NCBI RefSeq assembly: GCF_041734735.1
Contig: NC_134904.1
Span: forward strand, 41,561,148-41,625,147
Direction: 5' to 3'
DNA: 64,000 bases
DNA from: Babylonia areolata
Lineage: Eukaryota; Mollusca; Gastropoda; Neogastropoda; Buccinidae
Shown: piece by piece, positions 37,237 to 48,929 of the stretch
Position numbering within the stretch: position 1 is the stretch's first letter
Layout: every line of letters begins with the position of its first letter
Translations under genes and position numbers: made by a program
The notes under the pieces: generated by a model
Seen by the model: only the letters and a program-made list of their open reading frames with translations
What the model was told of the DNA's origin: nothing
Database searches by the model: none

Positions 37237-40200
37237 AGTTATTCCTTTCCTCTTCCTCGGTTAATCACTCACTCACCCACTCACTCACTCACACACTCAC
37301 TCACTCACTCACTATATCGTCTGAAACACACATTCTACAGAAGTTTGCGTTCTGGTTCCTCATGAGCAAAAATCAGTATTAACAAAACATATCTCATGAA
37401 ATAACAGCAACATTAACATTAACAGCAACAACAACATTAATAATGATGATGATGATGATGATGATGATGCATGATGATGATGATAATAATGATACTGATA
37501 ATGATGATGATGATGATGATAATAATAATAATGATAATGATAATAAACAAACTAACAAACAAACAAAAAACAACAACAACAAAACAGTCCCAAACTGAAG
37601 TCACTCCACCACAGAAGTAAGACAGGTCACACGATCCACGGCAGGGAACGGGTGGGGAGGGGGCGGAGGGGGAGGGAGGAGGGGGGGCTTTGCCCGACCA
37701 CCATCACAGTCACCGTGTTTTCACAGTCTGATGCGTAAAGCAAAAACACTCCAGTCTGACTGATGCAAATACACAAGTTAATAATTATAACGTTTTTGTT
37801 TGAAAACAAAGCTTTATTTCTTTTTATTCAGCAATTCTTTCTTCCTGTCCGAAGGCTTAACCAGCGCGTTGGGTGCTGGGTTTGTGTGTAGCCAAATTTG
37901 CAGAATATTTTAGTCTCCAATAAGACATTGAGCGTTGGGTTTATGTGTAGGCCAGGCCTACACTATACAGACTTTATTAATCTCCATTACGGGATTTAAA
38001 AAAAATTTTTTTAAAGAGTGAAAAGCTAGAAAGCTCCTCGCACAGGCCAGGAACATATAGAGGCTAGTCACAAAGGGTTTTCTATTGTTTTATTTACAAT
38101 CGTTAATTAGGAAAAGAAAAGAAGAAAGGAAAGAAGATAAGAAGACAGTGATCATAGAAGACACAAACAACAAAATGTCATTAGTAAATCATGTCAGATA
38201 CAAGTAGATAATAAGCACATGTATACATATTAACATGGAATGACCACCACTCAGTTTGGGATAAGCAACAACATAACACACATGTGTGAATACCAAACAC
38301 TGACAGCAAATGACTTTTCTAATACATTAATTTTAAGTAATGCAGTAAATGTGGCTAATGCCGATTTACTCAAAGTACACTGACAGTATAGATTATGTAA
38401 ATATTATACTGTGTCAAAGTGACTGAAATGAATCAGCTATAATGTAGCATTATACTGGAGTCAGCTGTATAGGACTAAAGCATGATAGCTGAATTACAGT
38501 TACCAGACTGCAATAAACATCAGATGGTTTTTACCAATAACTGATATTAATCCAACGCTATCTTGTAACCACCACAACAGAATACTATACACACATCATA
38601 GAGGACTAAACACACTGTAACTGTGCAGCTGGCAGTACTGAGAGTCAGTGTAACAGCACTGTAGCAGTACTGATATCAGCACATGAAATAATACATGAAT
38701 GATAAACAAGATGATAGAATAAGTGACTTTGATATAAAATACTGGCAAACTCAGAGACCAAATATTTAGTCGGTGTTCAATGCAATGATTGGAAGAACTA
38801 TCATGGCTTGACCATTAAGTGGCTTCAACATTTAAAATTCCCCCACCTGACACGGGATAAGTAAAGCCAAACCTTTATCAGTGTGAGTGAATGAAAAGGA
38901 ATATGTCATTCCTATAATGTTCTAGAACAGTTGAATAAACTATCAGTGGGCAGAGACGTCACTGACTGACGTTCGGAAGAATGAAATGGAATACTGCTTT
39001 CAAGAATATCCTGATGACTTACGTCAAACAATAATAAGACCTGTGACTGACAACAATGCAATTCTTCTAACACAGTTTACCAACTTTAAACGCTGTCAGC
39101 ACACGACACACATGCATCAATGTGGCGAGACAATGGCCTTTGGGGTGACACACATACTGACAGTGGTCAGCTAGCCAGCTACCGCCAGAAGCAAGCTCAG
39201 GTAGAAAGCGACCAGTGGTCACATACTCCGCCTATTTATGCACGTCACGCGAACTGCAAGGATCACGCTCAATGGCTGCAAGTAAATCACATCTGTTGGG
39301 CTGAACATTTGAATAATCCGTGTTTGTTGTCAGGTGTTCAGTGATAGATTTTTAAACAATCCCTGAACCGATTTATGTTGGATTGGTCGCAAAACAAAGA
39401 GCTCAACATCAACTTTCAAATGAGTATAAAATGAAGTGTTCATTATTTATGATGAATTTATAATCTTAAATTAAGTCACCTGTAAAAGATAAGTTTTAAT
39501 GAGTTCGTCGCTGAAAATTACAAATTGTATTAAATCAGTTTTATGTAGGCAAACACAAATGGATTAGATTCAAAGATGGAATTGCGATTATTCTGCCAGT
39601 ATATAATACTTGTAGTTTACTGATCCAATGGAAGAAATATTTAGTAAAATTGGGTATGTCACAAATGCACAGCTCAACTTGGCCCAAGCTGGCAAGCAAC
39701 ACTGGTCATGTAGTGATTGTCGTTTAGTGTCAACACTGATCATAGGAACGAAACTAAAACTCTCTACCATCATAACTGACACAATCAAACTTGGGAGTAC
39801 ATCCAACCCTCTTTCCAGTTCAGTCAGGACCTTGGTGTTGTCCTTGACAACACACTGTCCATGCAAAAAATTATTAGTCAGACATGTCAATTCTGCTACT
39901 GTCAATTGCGGCACATCAGTTCCGTTCGGAAATATCTGTCCACCGGCGCAACATCTAGACTTGTGTTTTCTCTCATTCTCTCTCGCCTTGACTACTGTAA
40001 CTCTCTATTGTCTGGTTTGCCTACTTCATCCATTCAGTCCCTTCAGCTCATACAAAACTCTGCTGCCCGACTCGTCCTCAGAAAGAAAAGATCTGAGCAC
40101 ATCACTCCTCTTTTGCAACATCTCCATTGGCTCCCTGTCTCACACAGAATAAAGTACACGATCAGCACTCTATGTTATAAATGTATTCACAAATCTGCCC

Positions 40201-43200
40201 CTTCCTATCTCTGTGGCTGCCTTCACCTCTACACTCCATCTCGCTCTCTACGATCAGCTTCGGATCCACTCTGCCGGTTTACGCATACCCAGATTCAAAC
40301 ACTCCACTGTTGGCCGCCATTCTTTCTCCGTCTCTGGACATTGCAGCTTGAATGAACTTCCTCTTTCGCTTCGTCAAGTCAGCTCTTTCAAGTCTGGCCT
40401 TAAAACCCACCTCTTCCCAAGATAGCCTCCCTTCTCTGCCTCTTCAGTTCCTTGTCTTCAGTTTCTCCAGTTTTAGAGTTATGCATGCATGTGAATGACT
40501 GGTGTGAAAGTGCCTTGATATGTCTCTGAACAAGATTCAGCGCTATGTAAATATCATCATTATTATTATTATCATCATCATCATCATCATCATCATACAT
40601 TGTCAGATATACATGTAGAGTAGCATACATGTACATTAGCATAGATTATAGTGACATGAATTATTATAGCATATTCACAGACATACTTTGCATTGCTAAC
40701 TATGTGACAAGTTAGTTCACAGGTCAAGCAAGAATAGAATTATGGAAAAAAAACAAAAAAACATGAAATTTGCAGAAATATCTGAAATGATAACAGCATC
40801 AAAAACTTGAACATAATTACATGTAAATTGATATGTGCAGCATTGCTTCAGTCTCAGCAAGAAATAAAAAATAAAACAACATGAGTATCAGCATCATGAC
40901 TGTTCCCGCTGCAAAATGTTTTTCTTCAATGTCAGTACACTGGTAATGGTGCCCTGGATGCCAGCCGTGTGGATCGCCTAGGGGTGGGAGCTGGTGGTAG
41001 TACAGGCGGCTCTGGTGTTGCCTGAAGGGATGATGTCCTGGGCCTTGGCATGGGCCTGATCAGCCACACCCCAGTGTCAGTGTCAGAGTGTGACACCTTG
41101 CTGTCCTGGAGATGCTCTGGAAACAGGCCAGTTGGCTGACTGGTGGTGGTTCAGCACCCTGCATAGTTGATGGTTGCCCCTCTGCTGTCGGGGGCCATCC
41201 ACAGGTGATGGTGGCACTTGTGGGAATGCTGCATCAGGTGTGGTGCTGTGTGTGTGGGGGGGGGGGGGGGAGGGGGGGGGGGCGAGGGGGGGGCAGGGGG
41301 AGGGGCACCCACAGGTGATGGTGGCACTTGTGGGAATGCAGCATCAGGTGTGGTGCTGTGGGGGGACGGGGGGGGCATCCACGGGTGATGGTGGTACCTG
41401 TGGGAATGCAGCATCAGGTGTGGTGCTGTGGGGGGCAGGGGGGGGGCACCCACAGGTGATGGTGGCACTTGTGGGAATGCAGCATCAGGTGTGGTGCTGT
41501 GGAAGTCCACCCACAGGTGATGGTGGCACTTGTGGGAATGCAGCATCAGGTGTGGTGCTGTGGAAGTCCATCCACAGGTGATGGTGGCACTTGTGGGAAT
41601 GCAGCATCAGGTGTGGTGCTGTGGAAGTCCACCCACAGGTGATGGTGGTACCTGTGGGAATGCAGCATCAGGTGTGGTGCTGTGGAAGTCCACCCACAGG
41701 TGATGGTGGTACCTGTGGGAATGCAGCATCAGGTGTGGTGCTGTGGAAGTCCACCCACAGGTGATGGTGGTACCTGTGGGAATGCAGCATCAGGTGTGGT
41801 GCTGTGGCGCCTCTGTCTTCATCTGCATCTGCACCGCCTGTGTTGCTGGATGGTGCTGGTGTAGCTGGCGTGGGTCCAGGTTGCCCAGTGTGTGTGGTAG
41901 CAACACACTCTTTGCTGGCCACTACTGGAGCTGGGTGGTCAGCCTTCTTCACATCGCGCCGCTTGCGGCGACACAGCCTCTGTGTGGCCAGACCTCTCAC
42001 ACCACAGTGTGGAGGCTGTAGGGTCCGGTCAGCAGCACAGCGGCGGGGATGAAGGACTGGGTCTGTAGGCGGGCAACAGTGGTGTTGTCCATGCCGGGGC
42101 AGGTGTCAGTGTCGTTGTCTTCCCGCACCCATCACTGGGCCTCCTTCTTTGCCGCCTCGAAGGTGGTGTGAAGGCGGTTTCTGATGAAACGACTGACATC
42201 GTGCCTGAGTGCAGCTGGCTGAAGGCCTCTGGCCAAGGCGTCGCGGAGGATGGTCGCTGGCACCTGAGTGATCCCATCTTCAGCCTTGTTGACCCTGGTC
42301 CACAGGTACTGAAGATGGGAAGCGCAGTCGGCCACCGTCTCCTTGGGCTGCTGCTGTCTGGTGAAGAAGGCAGTGGCATGGGCTGTGGCGTCCCGCTGAT
42401 CTCCCCAGTTCTCGGCTTCAAGAACCGCAAGGATCTTGGCTGGGGTGTCCACGTTGGTCGCTGGCAACCCGACAGTCTGCTGGCGAGCTCTGCCTCCAAG
42501 GGCTGAAATCAGCCAGAGAGAGGCTGTCGCGTCATCCAGGGGCTGCAGCTGTAAGAATCAGTCTGGCCTCCAAGATGAAGTCAGTCGACTTTGCCTGTTT
42601 CTTCACCAGTTAGCGTCGTGAGTTTGGGCAGGAATTCGGATGAGGCCATGTTGATGGGGCGACGTTTCTTTTCCATGGACTTGTGTACCTGCTGCGCTGT
42701 CTCAGTACTCTCTTCTCCTATAATAAGATCGGCTGCTTAATTCACACATAATCATGCACTTGCGAACGTGGCAAATCAAGATAAAATCGACTGCTTAACT
42801 TTACACACGTCACTTTATCATGTGTTGATAAAATTATGATAAAATCGACTGCTTTCTTCCGCAGGTAGGCTGTCATCCAGGGGTCTTTGGATATAAAAAA
42901 TATACAATCCAGGATTTTTGCCTGAATCGCAGGTTCGTTCATTTACAGGGGGCACAAGCAAACGTGACTGGCCAAGCCGTGGAGTTAACAGCGGGTGACC
43001 TCCCTTTGACAGTCAGAGAGCGAGCAGAGGTGTTTGCGAAGAACCCTGTGGTGATGAGGTTGTGTTACCGCCAGGCGATGTTTCGGTGCACCACCCCTGA
43101 CCCTTGTGAGTATACTGAGCGATGTTCTGGTGCATAACCCCTGACCCTTGTGAGTATACTGAGCGATGTTCTGGTGCATAACCCCTGACCCTTGTGAGTA

Positions 43201-43460
43201 TACTGAGCGATGTTCTGGTGCATAACCCCTGACCCTTGTGAGTATACTGAGTATGGGCTGGGTGGGTGAGTAGCAGCAGGAGTCATGAATTTTACATTTT
43301 TCTACTGAAGTGTGTGTGTCTGCGTTCGTGCGTGTCAGTGTGTGTGTGTGTGTGTGTGTTCTTGCGTTCGTGTGTGTCAAGTGTGTGTTTACGTGTGTGT
43401 GAATGTGTGTTCTTGCGAGCAGATGCGCCTTCGTGTTGTGCATTCAGTTTGTGCACGTCA

Positions 43461-43526
<66 letters not shown>

Positions 43527-45992
43527 CTGATACAACTGTTGATTCAGATAAACATCAGCAACAAAAACATCATGTTAGATTATATGAATAAGGTGAACTG
43601 AGACATGTGTCTCCGACACGACAGGAAGGCGGGGCCCAATCCTTTCCATTCGCGACATTGATTAATTTCCTCTGAAGTCAGAATCCTGTTCACACTTTGA
43701 ACTGAGAAGTGGGGAAAATCGGAATAAAGAGCTTTCCTGTTGAAACGAAGACTCGAACTCTGATCACTGATGGAGAACACTGGACCAGAAGTCCAATGCA
43801 TGACTGATTCTGCCACTGCTCCAGAGCAGGATATTTGGTCAAAAGGGAATTGGTATTTGGTGACGTGACGAGGCCAGATTTGGTCAAGAGAATAGGTGTT
43901 TGGTGACATGACGACGTCAAGAGAATTGGTATTTGGTGACGTGACGAGGCCAGATTTGGTCAAAAGGGAACTGGTATTTGGTGACGTGACGAGGCCAGAT
44001 TTGGTCAAGAGAATTGGTATTTGGTGACGTGACGAGGCCAGATTTGGTCAAGAGAATTGGTATTTGGTGACGTGACGAGGCCAGATTTGGTCAAAAGGGA
44101 ACTGATATTTGGTGACGTGACGAGGCCAGATTTGGTCAAGAGAACTGGTATTTAGTGACGTGACGAGGCCAGATTTGGTCAAAAGGGAACTGGTATTTGG
44201 TGACGTGGCAAGGCCAGATTTGGTCAAAAGGGAACTGGTATTTGGTGACGTGACGAGGCCAGATTTGGTCAAAAGGGAACTGGTATTTGGTGACGTGACG
44301 AGGCCAGATTTAGTCAAGAGAATTGGTATTTGGTGACGTGACGAGGCCAGATTTGGTCAAGAGAATTGGTATTTGGTGACGTGACGAGGCCAGATTTGGT
44401 CAAGAGAATTGGTATTTGGTGACGTGATGAGGCCAGATTTGGTCAAGAGAATTGGTATTTGGTGACGTGACGAGGCCAGATTTGGTCAAGAGAATTGGTA
44501 TTTGGTGACGTGATGAGGCCAGATTTGGTCAAGAGAATTGGTATTTGGTGACGTGATGAGGCCAGATTTGGTCAAAAAGGAATTGGTATTTGGTGACGTG
44601 ACGAAGCCAGATCTGGTCAAAAGGGAATTGGTATTTGGTGACGTGACGAGGCCAGATTTGGTCAGAGTCAAAAGGGAATTGAATTGGTATTTGGTGTCCA
44701 TGGATCAGGCGATTTCTGAACGGGGTCCATTTTAGGACATGTATGCAGGCGAAATGAGATACAGCGAAATAACCAGGGTGTCTCCTAATGGCTCTAGTCT
44801 GACAGAACGGGAAGTGGATGAAGAACATGTCCAACGACAGAGATGTTTAGCGGACAAATGACACGCCATTAGTTTTTCAGTTTTTTTTACCCGAGCTTTC
44901 AGTCCACAAAAAGTACACTGGAAACTGAAGCATCAATGCTCCCAGGGTCAATGACTCTGGGATGTCTGAAACAATCTACGGTAATAGCTTTTGAGATGTA
45001 CTCATGATAATGTGGAAATGATTCCATCATTCAGTGTCTGGAAATGATTCCATCATTCAGTGTCTTATTTTTACCATGTGACCATTTGCCAGAAGTACAT
45101 TCCGAAACCCTCCAAGAGAAAATTACCCTAACTATGATGTGCCGCCACTGTACGTGCCATTACGATGATTTGTTTTTGTTGTTGTTGATTTGTGATCGGA
45201 CAGAATTCGAAGCCGTCTCTTTCCATAAAAACTAAGCAATGGCGCCATGCAATTTTACAAGTGCATTTTCGTGTGAAGTGGGCGCTTTGCTTGATTTCAA
45301 TGGCTGTCCACATGTGTGTCGTGTGAAGTGGGCCCTTTGCTTGATTTCAATGGCTGTCCACATGTGTGTCGTGTGAAGTGGGCTCTTTGCTTGATTACAA
45401 TGACTGTCCACATAATTATTTGTGTCATGTGAAGTGGGCCCTTTGCTTGATTACAATGGCTGTCCACATGTGTATCATGTGAAGTGGGCTCTTTGCTTGA
45501 TTACAATGACTCTCCACATGTGTGTCGTGTGAAGTGGGCCCTTTGCTTGATTACAATGACTGTCCACATGTGTGTATCATGTGAAGTGGGCCCTTTGCTT
45601 GATTACAATGACTGTCCACATAATTATGTGTATCGTGTGAAGTGGGCTCTTTGCTTGATTACAATGGCTGTCCAAATGTGTGTGTCGTGTGAAGTGGGCT
45701 CTTTGCTTGATTACAATAACTGTCGACATGTGTGTATCATGTGAAGTGGGCCCTTTGCTTGATTACAATGACTGTCCACATGTGTGTATCGCTTGGCGTT
45801 GATTGTCTTCTCGTGCACATGTACACATATTAGATCTTACGCTGACTGCATTGTAAGGAAGCGTCGCCTTTTCTGTTCCCAGTGGCTTTTGATCCATACC
45901 TTGCCGCCGAGTCGGAACAGCTGACGTTTTCAGTGCTGACGTTGGAAAGCAGCGTCACCATCACCTTCACGTGGGAAGCGATGACGCGATGA
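34863..45992 (+). CDS. Secreted BRICHOS-domain-like protein, 5 exons, 219 aa
   Basis: Exons 34863-34943, 35324-35533, 37052-37153, 42949-43105 and 45883-45992, with junction phases 0, 0, 0 and 1. All introns are GT..AG, and the joined frame ends in TGA. Exon 1 is a signal peptide (MKMVAVFWMAAVFAFVVSC, likely cut near ESSA/AQ). The rest resembles a BRICHOS domain. It has a strand-rich lead 'VQVVALISRD'; the conserved Asp in 'SVSMYDF'; the first Cys in 'GQPCFLLPPPE'; 'LALLDERN'; and the second Cys in 'VVMRLCYRQAMFRC', compare 'FIYRLC' in BRI2. BRICHOS domains act in the secretory pathway as chaperones for a beta-prone part of their own precursor. Here the tail after the domain includes 'QLTFSVLTLESSVTITFTW', strongly beta-prone, which fits. 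An N-glycosylation site is seen (NVTG in exon 4), and NSTL in exon 3. Exons are GC-rich against AT-rich introns. BRICHOS is recognised by spacing and key residues only. Confidence 0.75.
35545..36535. repeat. 42-58-bp minisatellite of (tgt)n and 'gattatgatga'
   Basis: About 19 copies of 'ggttattattgctgttgttg' plus 'ttatgattatgatgac', with or without 'tgatgat'. It starts about a dozen bases after the exon-2 donor of the BRICHOS-like gene and fills most of intron 2. Confidence 0.92.
36536..37020. repeat. Microsatellites in intron 2
   Basis: (att)n at 36535-36552 and 36627-36658, (ttc)n at 36721-36758, (tat)n at 36759-36793, (act)n at 36925-36942 and (ca)n at 36952-37014. Confidence 0.9.
37165..37560. 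repeat. Microsatellites at the start of intron 3
   Basis: (gtct)n 37169-37202, (tttc)n 37203-37233, (actc)n 37265-37310, (gat)n 37445-37470 and 37503-37520. They begin about 15 bases after the exon-3 donor. Confidence 0.9.
37561..39594. other. BRICHOS intron 3, no feature seen
   Basis: AT-rich intronic sequence. A weak SINE-A-like scrap 'aaccagcgcgttgggt' lies at 37860-37875. I see no exon, no clear transposon ends and no arrays in 38050-39590. Confidence 0.45.
39595..40570 (+). mobile_element. LINE 3' end, L2/CR1-like, truncated
   Basis: C-terminal ORF2 region with 'SLILSRLDYCNSLLSGLPTS', 'IQSLQLIQNSAARLVLRKKR', 'HITPLLQHLHWLPVSHRIKY' and 'SFKSGLKTHLFPR', followed by a 3' tail 'agcgctatgtaaatat' and (att/atc)n at 40555-40593. 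Related to the copy at 205-1105 but better preserved. A frame shift between 39861 and 40213 breaks the frame. It lies in intron 3 of the BRICHOS-like gene. Confidence 0.82.
40920..42680 (-). mobile_element. LTR-retroelement gag fossil
   Basis: The minus strand at 42130-42470 resembles a retroelement capsid region ('FFTRQQQPKETVADCASHL', 'RDALARGLQPAALRHDVSRF'). A proline-rich region with basic clusters follows at 41800-42000. No LTRs or polymerase were recognised. It is broken, with several breaks. A 61-bp minisatellite has grown inside its left part. Family could be Gypsy-like; age is uncertain but it looks old. Confidence 0.55.
41190..41805. repeat. 61-bp minisatellite, about 10 copies
   Basis: Unit containing 'acaggtgatggtggcacttg', 'gggaatgcagcatcaggtgt' and 'ggtgctgtggaagtccaccc'. 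The left copies have G-run insertions (41256-41300, 41366-41376, 41430-41444) between units. Confidence 0.92.
43075..43250. repeat. 44-bp array seeded by the exon-4 donor of the BRICHOS-like gene
   Basis: Four units start at 43075, 43119, 43163 and 43207. The first is the last 31 bases of exon 4 plus the 'gtgagtatactga' donor region. The next three look identical to each other and differ from it at about 4 of 44 positions. Each carries a complete 'gtgagt' donor (43106, 43150, 43194, 43238). Confidence 0.93.
43251..43830. repeat. TG/GT microsatellites and AT-rich intron
   Basis: (tg)n at 43463-43525 and shorter runs near 43337-43360. The rest of the stretch is AT-rich intron 4 with no exon seen. 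Confidence 0.8.
43835..44690. repeat. 43-45-bp minisatellite, about 19 copies
   Basis: Unit 'ggtatttggtgacgtgacga' plus 'ggccagatttggtcaagaga', with variants of 43 (caagagaa) and 45 bp (caaaagggaa). Variants occur in blocks, showing local homogenisation. Lies in intron 4 of the BRICHOS-like gene. The unit holds a TGACGTGACG motif, close to a CRE half-site pair. Confidence 0.93.
44691..45261. other. BRICHOS intron 4, no feature seen
   Basis: Unique-looking DNA with one small duplication ('ggaaatgattccatcattca' at 45013 and 45041). Nothing else supported. Confidence 0.5.
45262..45795. repeat. 50-57-bp minisatellite, about 10 copies
   Basis: Unit 'gtgtgaagtgggccctttgc' plus 'ttgattacaatgactgtcca'. 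It ends about 90 bp upstream of exon 5 of the BRICHOS-like gene. Confidence 0.92.
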
Positions 45993-46119
45993 GGTCGGCT
46001 GACGATTACGTCGTTTTTTAATGACGCAATCTCCGAGTCCGTGGTTTTGGCTGCTTTACAAAGTTCTTGTAATGGTCAGAGATGCTTTTGAAAAAACAAA
46101 CAAAAAAAACCAGTTGCGT

Positions 46120-46125
46120 ATTAAA
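46120..46125 (+). promoter_or_regulatory. Possible polyadenylation signal ATTAAA
   Basis: ATTAAA 128 bp after the stop codon of the BRICHOS-like gene, the nearest signal-like hexamer on the plus strand. Weak evidence on its own. Confidence 0.3.
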
Positions 46126-46180
46126 TTATTTGCAGCTTTTATCATCATTGTTTAAGTATTGGGTGTTCTTTGTAACTTAC

Positions 46181-46227
46181 AATTAGTATAACTAACTTCA
46201 CTCCGTCTCGCAGAAAATTGTACTTTT
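46181..46227 (-). CDS. Possible exon, gene unknown
   Basis: Minus strand block reading 'KYNFLRDGVKLVILI', bounded by 'cttctttaattgaag' upstream and a 'gtaagt' donor downstream (46175-46180). It is 47 bp and lies antisense just beyond the BRICHOS-like gene. Short, so chance is possible; I do not recognise the peptide. Confidence 0.3.
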
Positions 46228-46302
46228 CTTCAATTAAAGAAGACAACAACAACAGAAAACACAAAAAAACAAACAAAAAAACCAGAGAACCCAACACGTA
46301 TG

Positions 46303-46339
<37 letters not shown>

Positions 46340-46689
46340 TAGCAATATTCAGTTTGCAACACTAGATGATTCGAAATGGGAACTACATTTCTCCAGAAGG
46401 GATGGTCCTATTCCTGTCTGTCACTGAGTCCTGAGCGTACTGTCTTCTTTTACACCTTCTTCGCAGTGCTGTGGAATAATAATATTTTTTACCGCTCCGT
46501 AGTGAAACCGGCTGACAATTGCAACCATCGATCGTGCGGTATCACACCACTGTATTCCAGTCTGTAGACCTTATATATAGTCGTTTTGATTGATACGTAC
46601 TACCATGTGCTAGAAAGTGTGGGATTTGGAGAAAGCATGGAATTAACAGAAAGCGTGGGCGAACGAACTTGTATCAGTGCTGGAAATCG

Positions 46690-46905
46690 ATATGCTCAGC
46701 CTGGGCCTGTTTAGACTTGATATTTGACATGGTTGGAAGGTCGATGTACTCTGCCTGTACATGTCTAGACTTCTCATTTGACATGATTGGAAGGTCGATG
46801 TACTCTGTCGGTACATGTCTAGACTTCTCATTTGACATGATTGAAAGGTCGAAAAACTCAGCCTGGACCTGTTATGACTTGACAATTGACATGGACTGAG
46901 GGTCG
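46690..46905. repeat. 54-bp minisatellite, 4 copies
   Basis: Unit containing 'ggaaggtcgatgtactctgc' and 'catgtctagacttctcattt'. The outer copies are diverged. 54 bp keeps frames open; no coding evidence. Confidence 0.88.
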
Positions 46906-47922
46906 CCAAGTATCGGAAACGACAGGCCGAGCACGTCTGGCGCTCCAACAAGCTGACAGTCTTCATAGAGATGTATGTCAAGAAGCGCAACATATGAACG
47001 GCATCAGTGCATACCGCCCAAAAACGTGAACTTGTAAGTTGCTGCCCATAAACAGGAAAACAACAACAACAACAACAACAAAAAACCCACAAAAAACAAC
47101 AACACATTCTTTCGTGTGTGAAAAACTTCGTTTTCTTGACAACTTACGTAGTAGGTATAGTCCTTCCCCCATAATTTGTGTGTGTGTGTGTGTTCCCCCC
47201 CCCCAGGCCCCCCTTTGCATTGGACTGAGAGAACAAGTGAAAGAGAAAAAGAGAAAGACATTCTTCACACACACACTCTCTGTCTTTCTCTTGATTTGTT
47301 TATTCATTTATTCTACTGGAAGCAAGCAGTATTTCAATCTTTTCTTTTCTGTAGCAGACTGGGAGCTTCTTCCCACAGGGGGAAAATCTGTAAGTGACAA
47401 TACATCACACCATTTTTGTTCATCTCCCGCACAACTTTCTGGAACTCTATAGATACAATCACAACACCCACAATCACCATCTAACAATGAAAACAGAAAA
47501 CAATTTCTTGAACAAATGCACATTATAAACTTTCAATCAACATATTACAATAACAGCTACAGAAAATGCAAAGAAAAACAAGGTCATCCCTGAAAACAAT
47601 ACACGTAATTCAACAACAGCAATATAAACACATACATACACTATCTCAAATATTTTATCTGAACAATCCATGTCATGTAGTGTTGGAATAACTATCACAA
47701 ATCTAAATGTTTTGTGGAAAAAAGTGTTGTTTTTGCTAAGTAAAATAATGAGTAAACACTGTTAATGGAAACACCACAGAATGACAGTTAGCATTTTGTG
47801 CAAACATCCTTTTTATAAGCTTTGGGGTTTTATATACCATGGTTTGTACTCTGCATGTCAACAGTTTGTGAATGATCATGATGAGCATTATGTTATTACT
47901 TATGAACAAAAATGTGTTCACA

Positions 47923-47958
<36 letters not shown>

Positions 47959-48279
47959 AACAAACACACACACACTCAGAAACCATGCAACTGGGTTGGT
48001 TCATGCACATTAAAACTTCAAAAGGCTTTGTTAAATGAAGAGGTTTGCACAACTGCTGTCCTAGCAGATGATAAAAAAAAACAACTAAATATACTAGCAT
48101 CTCCTGTATCTATCTCTACTGGAAACGCATGCTGCTACTTTCTACTGTCTACAAGAGACAGATAAGATGATGACCAAACAAATACACACACTCCCTGACC
48201 CAGTAAAACAAATGCACACACCCCTACAGGGTTTAAAACCTTTTTCTTTGTAAATGTTAATATCATGATATATACTTAC
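46906..48279. other. No firm gene; CA-rich spots
   Basis: Contains short CA runs (47925-47975) and AT-rich DNA. A 35-bp plus-strand block at about 47357-47391 has a good pyrimidine tract, AG and 'gtaagt', but is too short to call. Confidence 0.4.
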
Positions 48280-48366
48280 CAGAGATTTATCTTTAAATGT
48301 GAATCTCCAGAATTGTTTGAGGTTTATAATCAGAAAGTGATCTTTCTCTGGCAATGAATCTCTGCA
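48280..48366 (-). CDS. Likely exon of an unrecognised gene
   Basis: 87-bp block bounded by 'ttactgtttcag' upstream and 'ctg/gtaagtata' downstream on the minus strand. Open in phase 0, with 29 codons including 'CRDSLPEKDHFLIINLKQFW' and 'RFTFKDKSL'. A second frame also runs nearly to the end before a stop. Splice signals are strong on both sides, which is why I report it. I do not recognise the peptide. It may belong with the blocks at 52701-52752 and 52943-53059, but the phases do not settle this. Confidence 0.45.
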
Positions 48367-48616
48367 CTGAAACAGTAACATAAAAAAAGACAAAAAAATG
48401 AAAATAGAAACATAAAAAAGCAACCACATTTGAAAATTAAAACAAAAACAATATCTGAAAATGAAAATAAAGTGATTTATACATGTTTTTTTCCTTGGTA
48501 ATAATACATTAAGCAAATTTCAGTCACACCATACACTTTTTTTTTTAGGCATCTACCAACTATATGTACAACTTCACTTTTTTTTTTCTTTTTTATTAAT
48601 TCACATTACACTCTTG

Positions 48617-48666
<50 letters not shown>

Positions 48667-48743
48667 AGAGAAGGGAGCATGAAAGGGAAAGAGAGCAGAA
48701 TCTATAATCCATATATCTATAGTCATGAAACAGATTCAGGTGA

Positions 48744-48786
<43 letters not shown>

Positions 48787-48929
48787 CATGCATATTCATT
48801 ATTCACACATTCTCTGTAGATAATTGTTAACTGACATTGAAAAAATATTTAGCCACTAATTGAACAATACAGTTTCCAAAATTTGCTTCCACACTATGAT
48901 TTTGAATATGAAATATGGTCCCATTTCAA
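48367..48929. repeat. CA microsatellites in AT-rich DNA
   Basis: (ca)n at 48619-48662 and 48745-48783, with T runs near 48538-48546 and 48578-48587. No exon seen. Confidence 0.8.

Noticed and set aside
47357-47391. 35-bp plus-strand micro-exon with a good pyrimidine tract and 'gtaagt'
   Set aside because: Too short to judge, no partner exons on that strand and no recognisable peptide.
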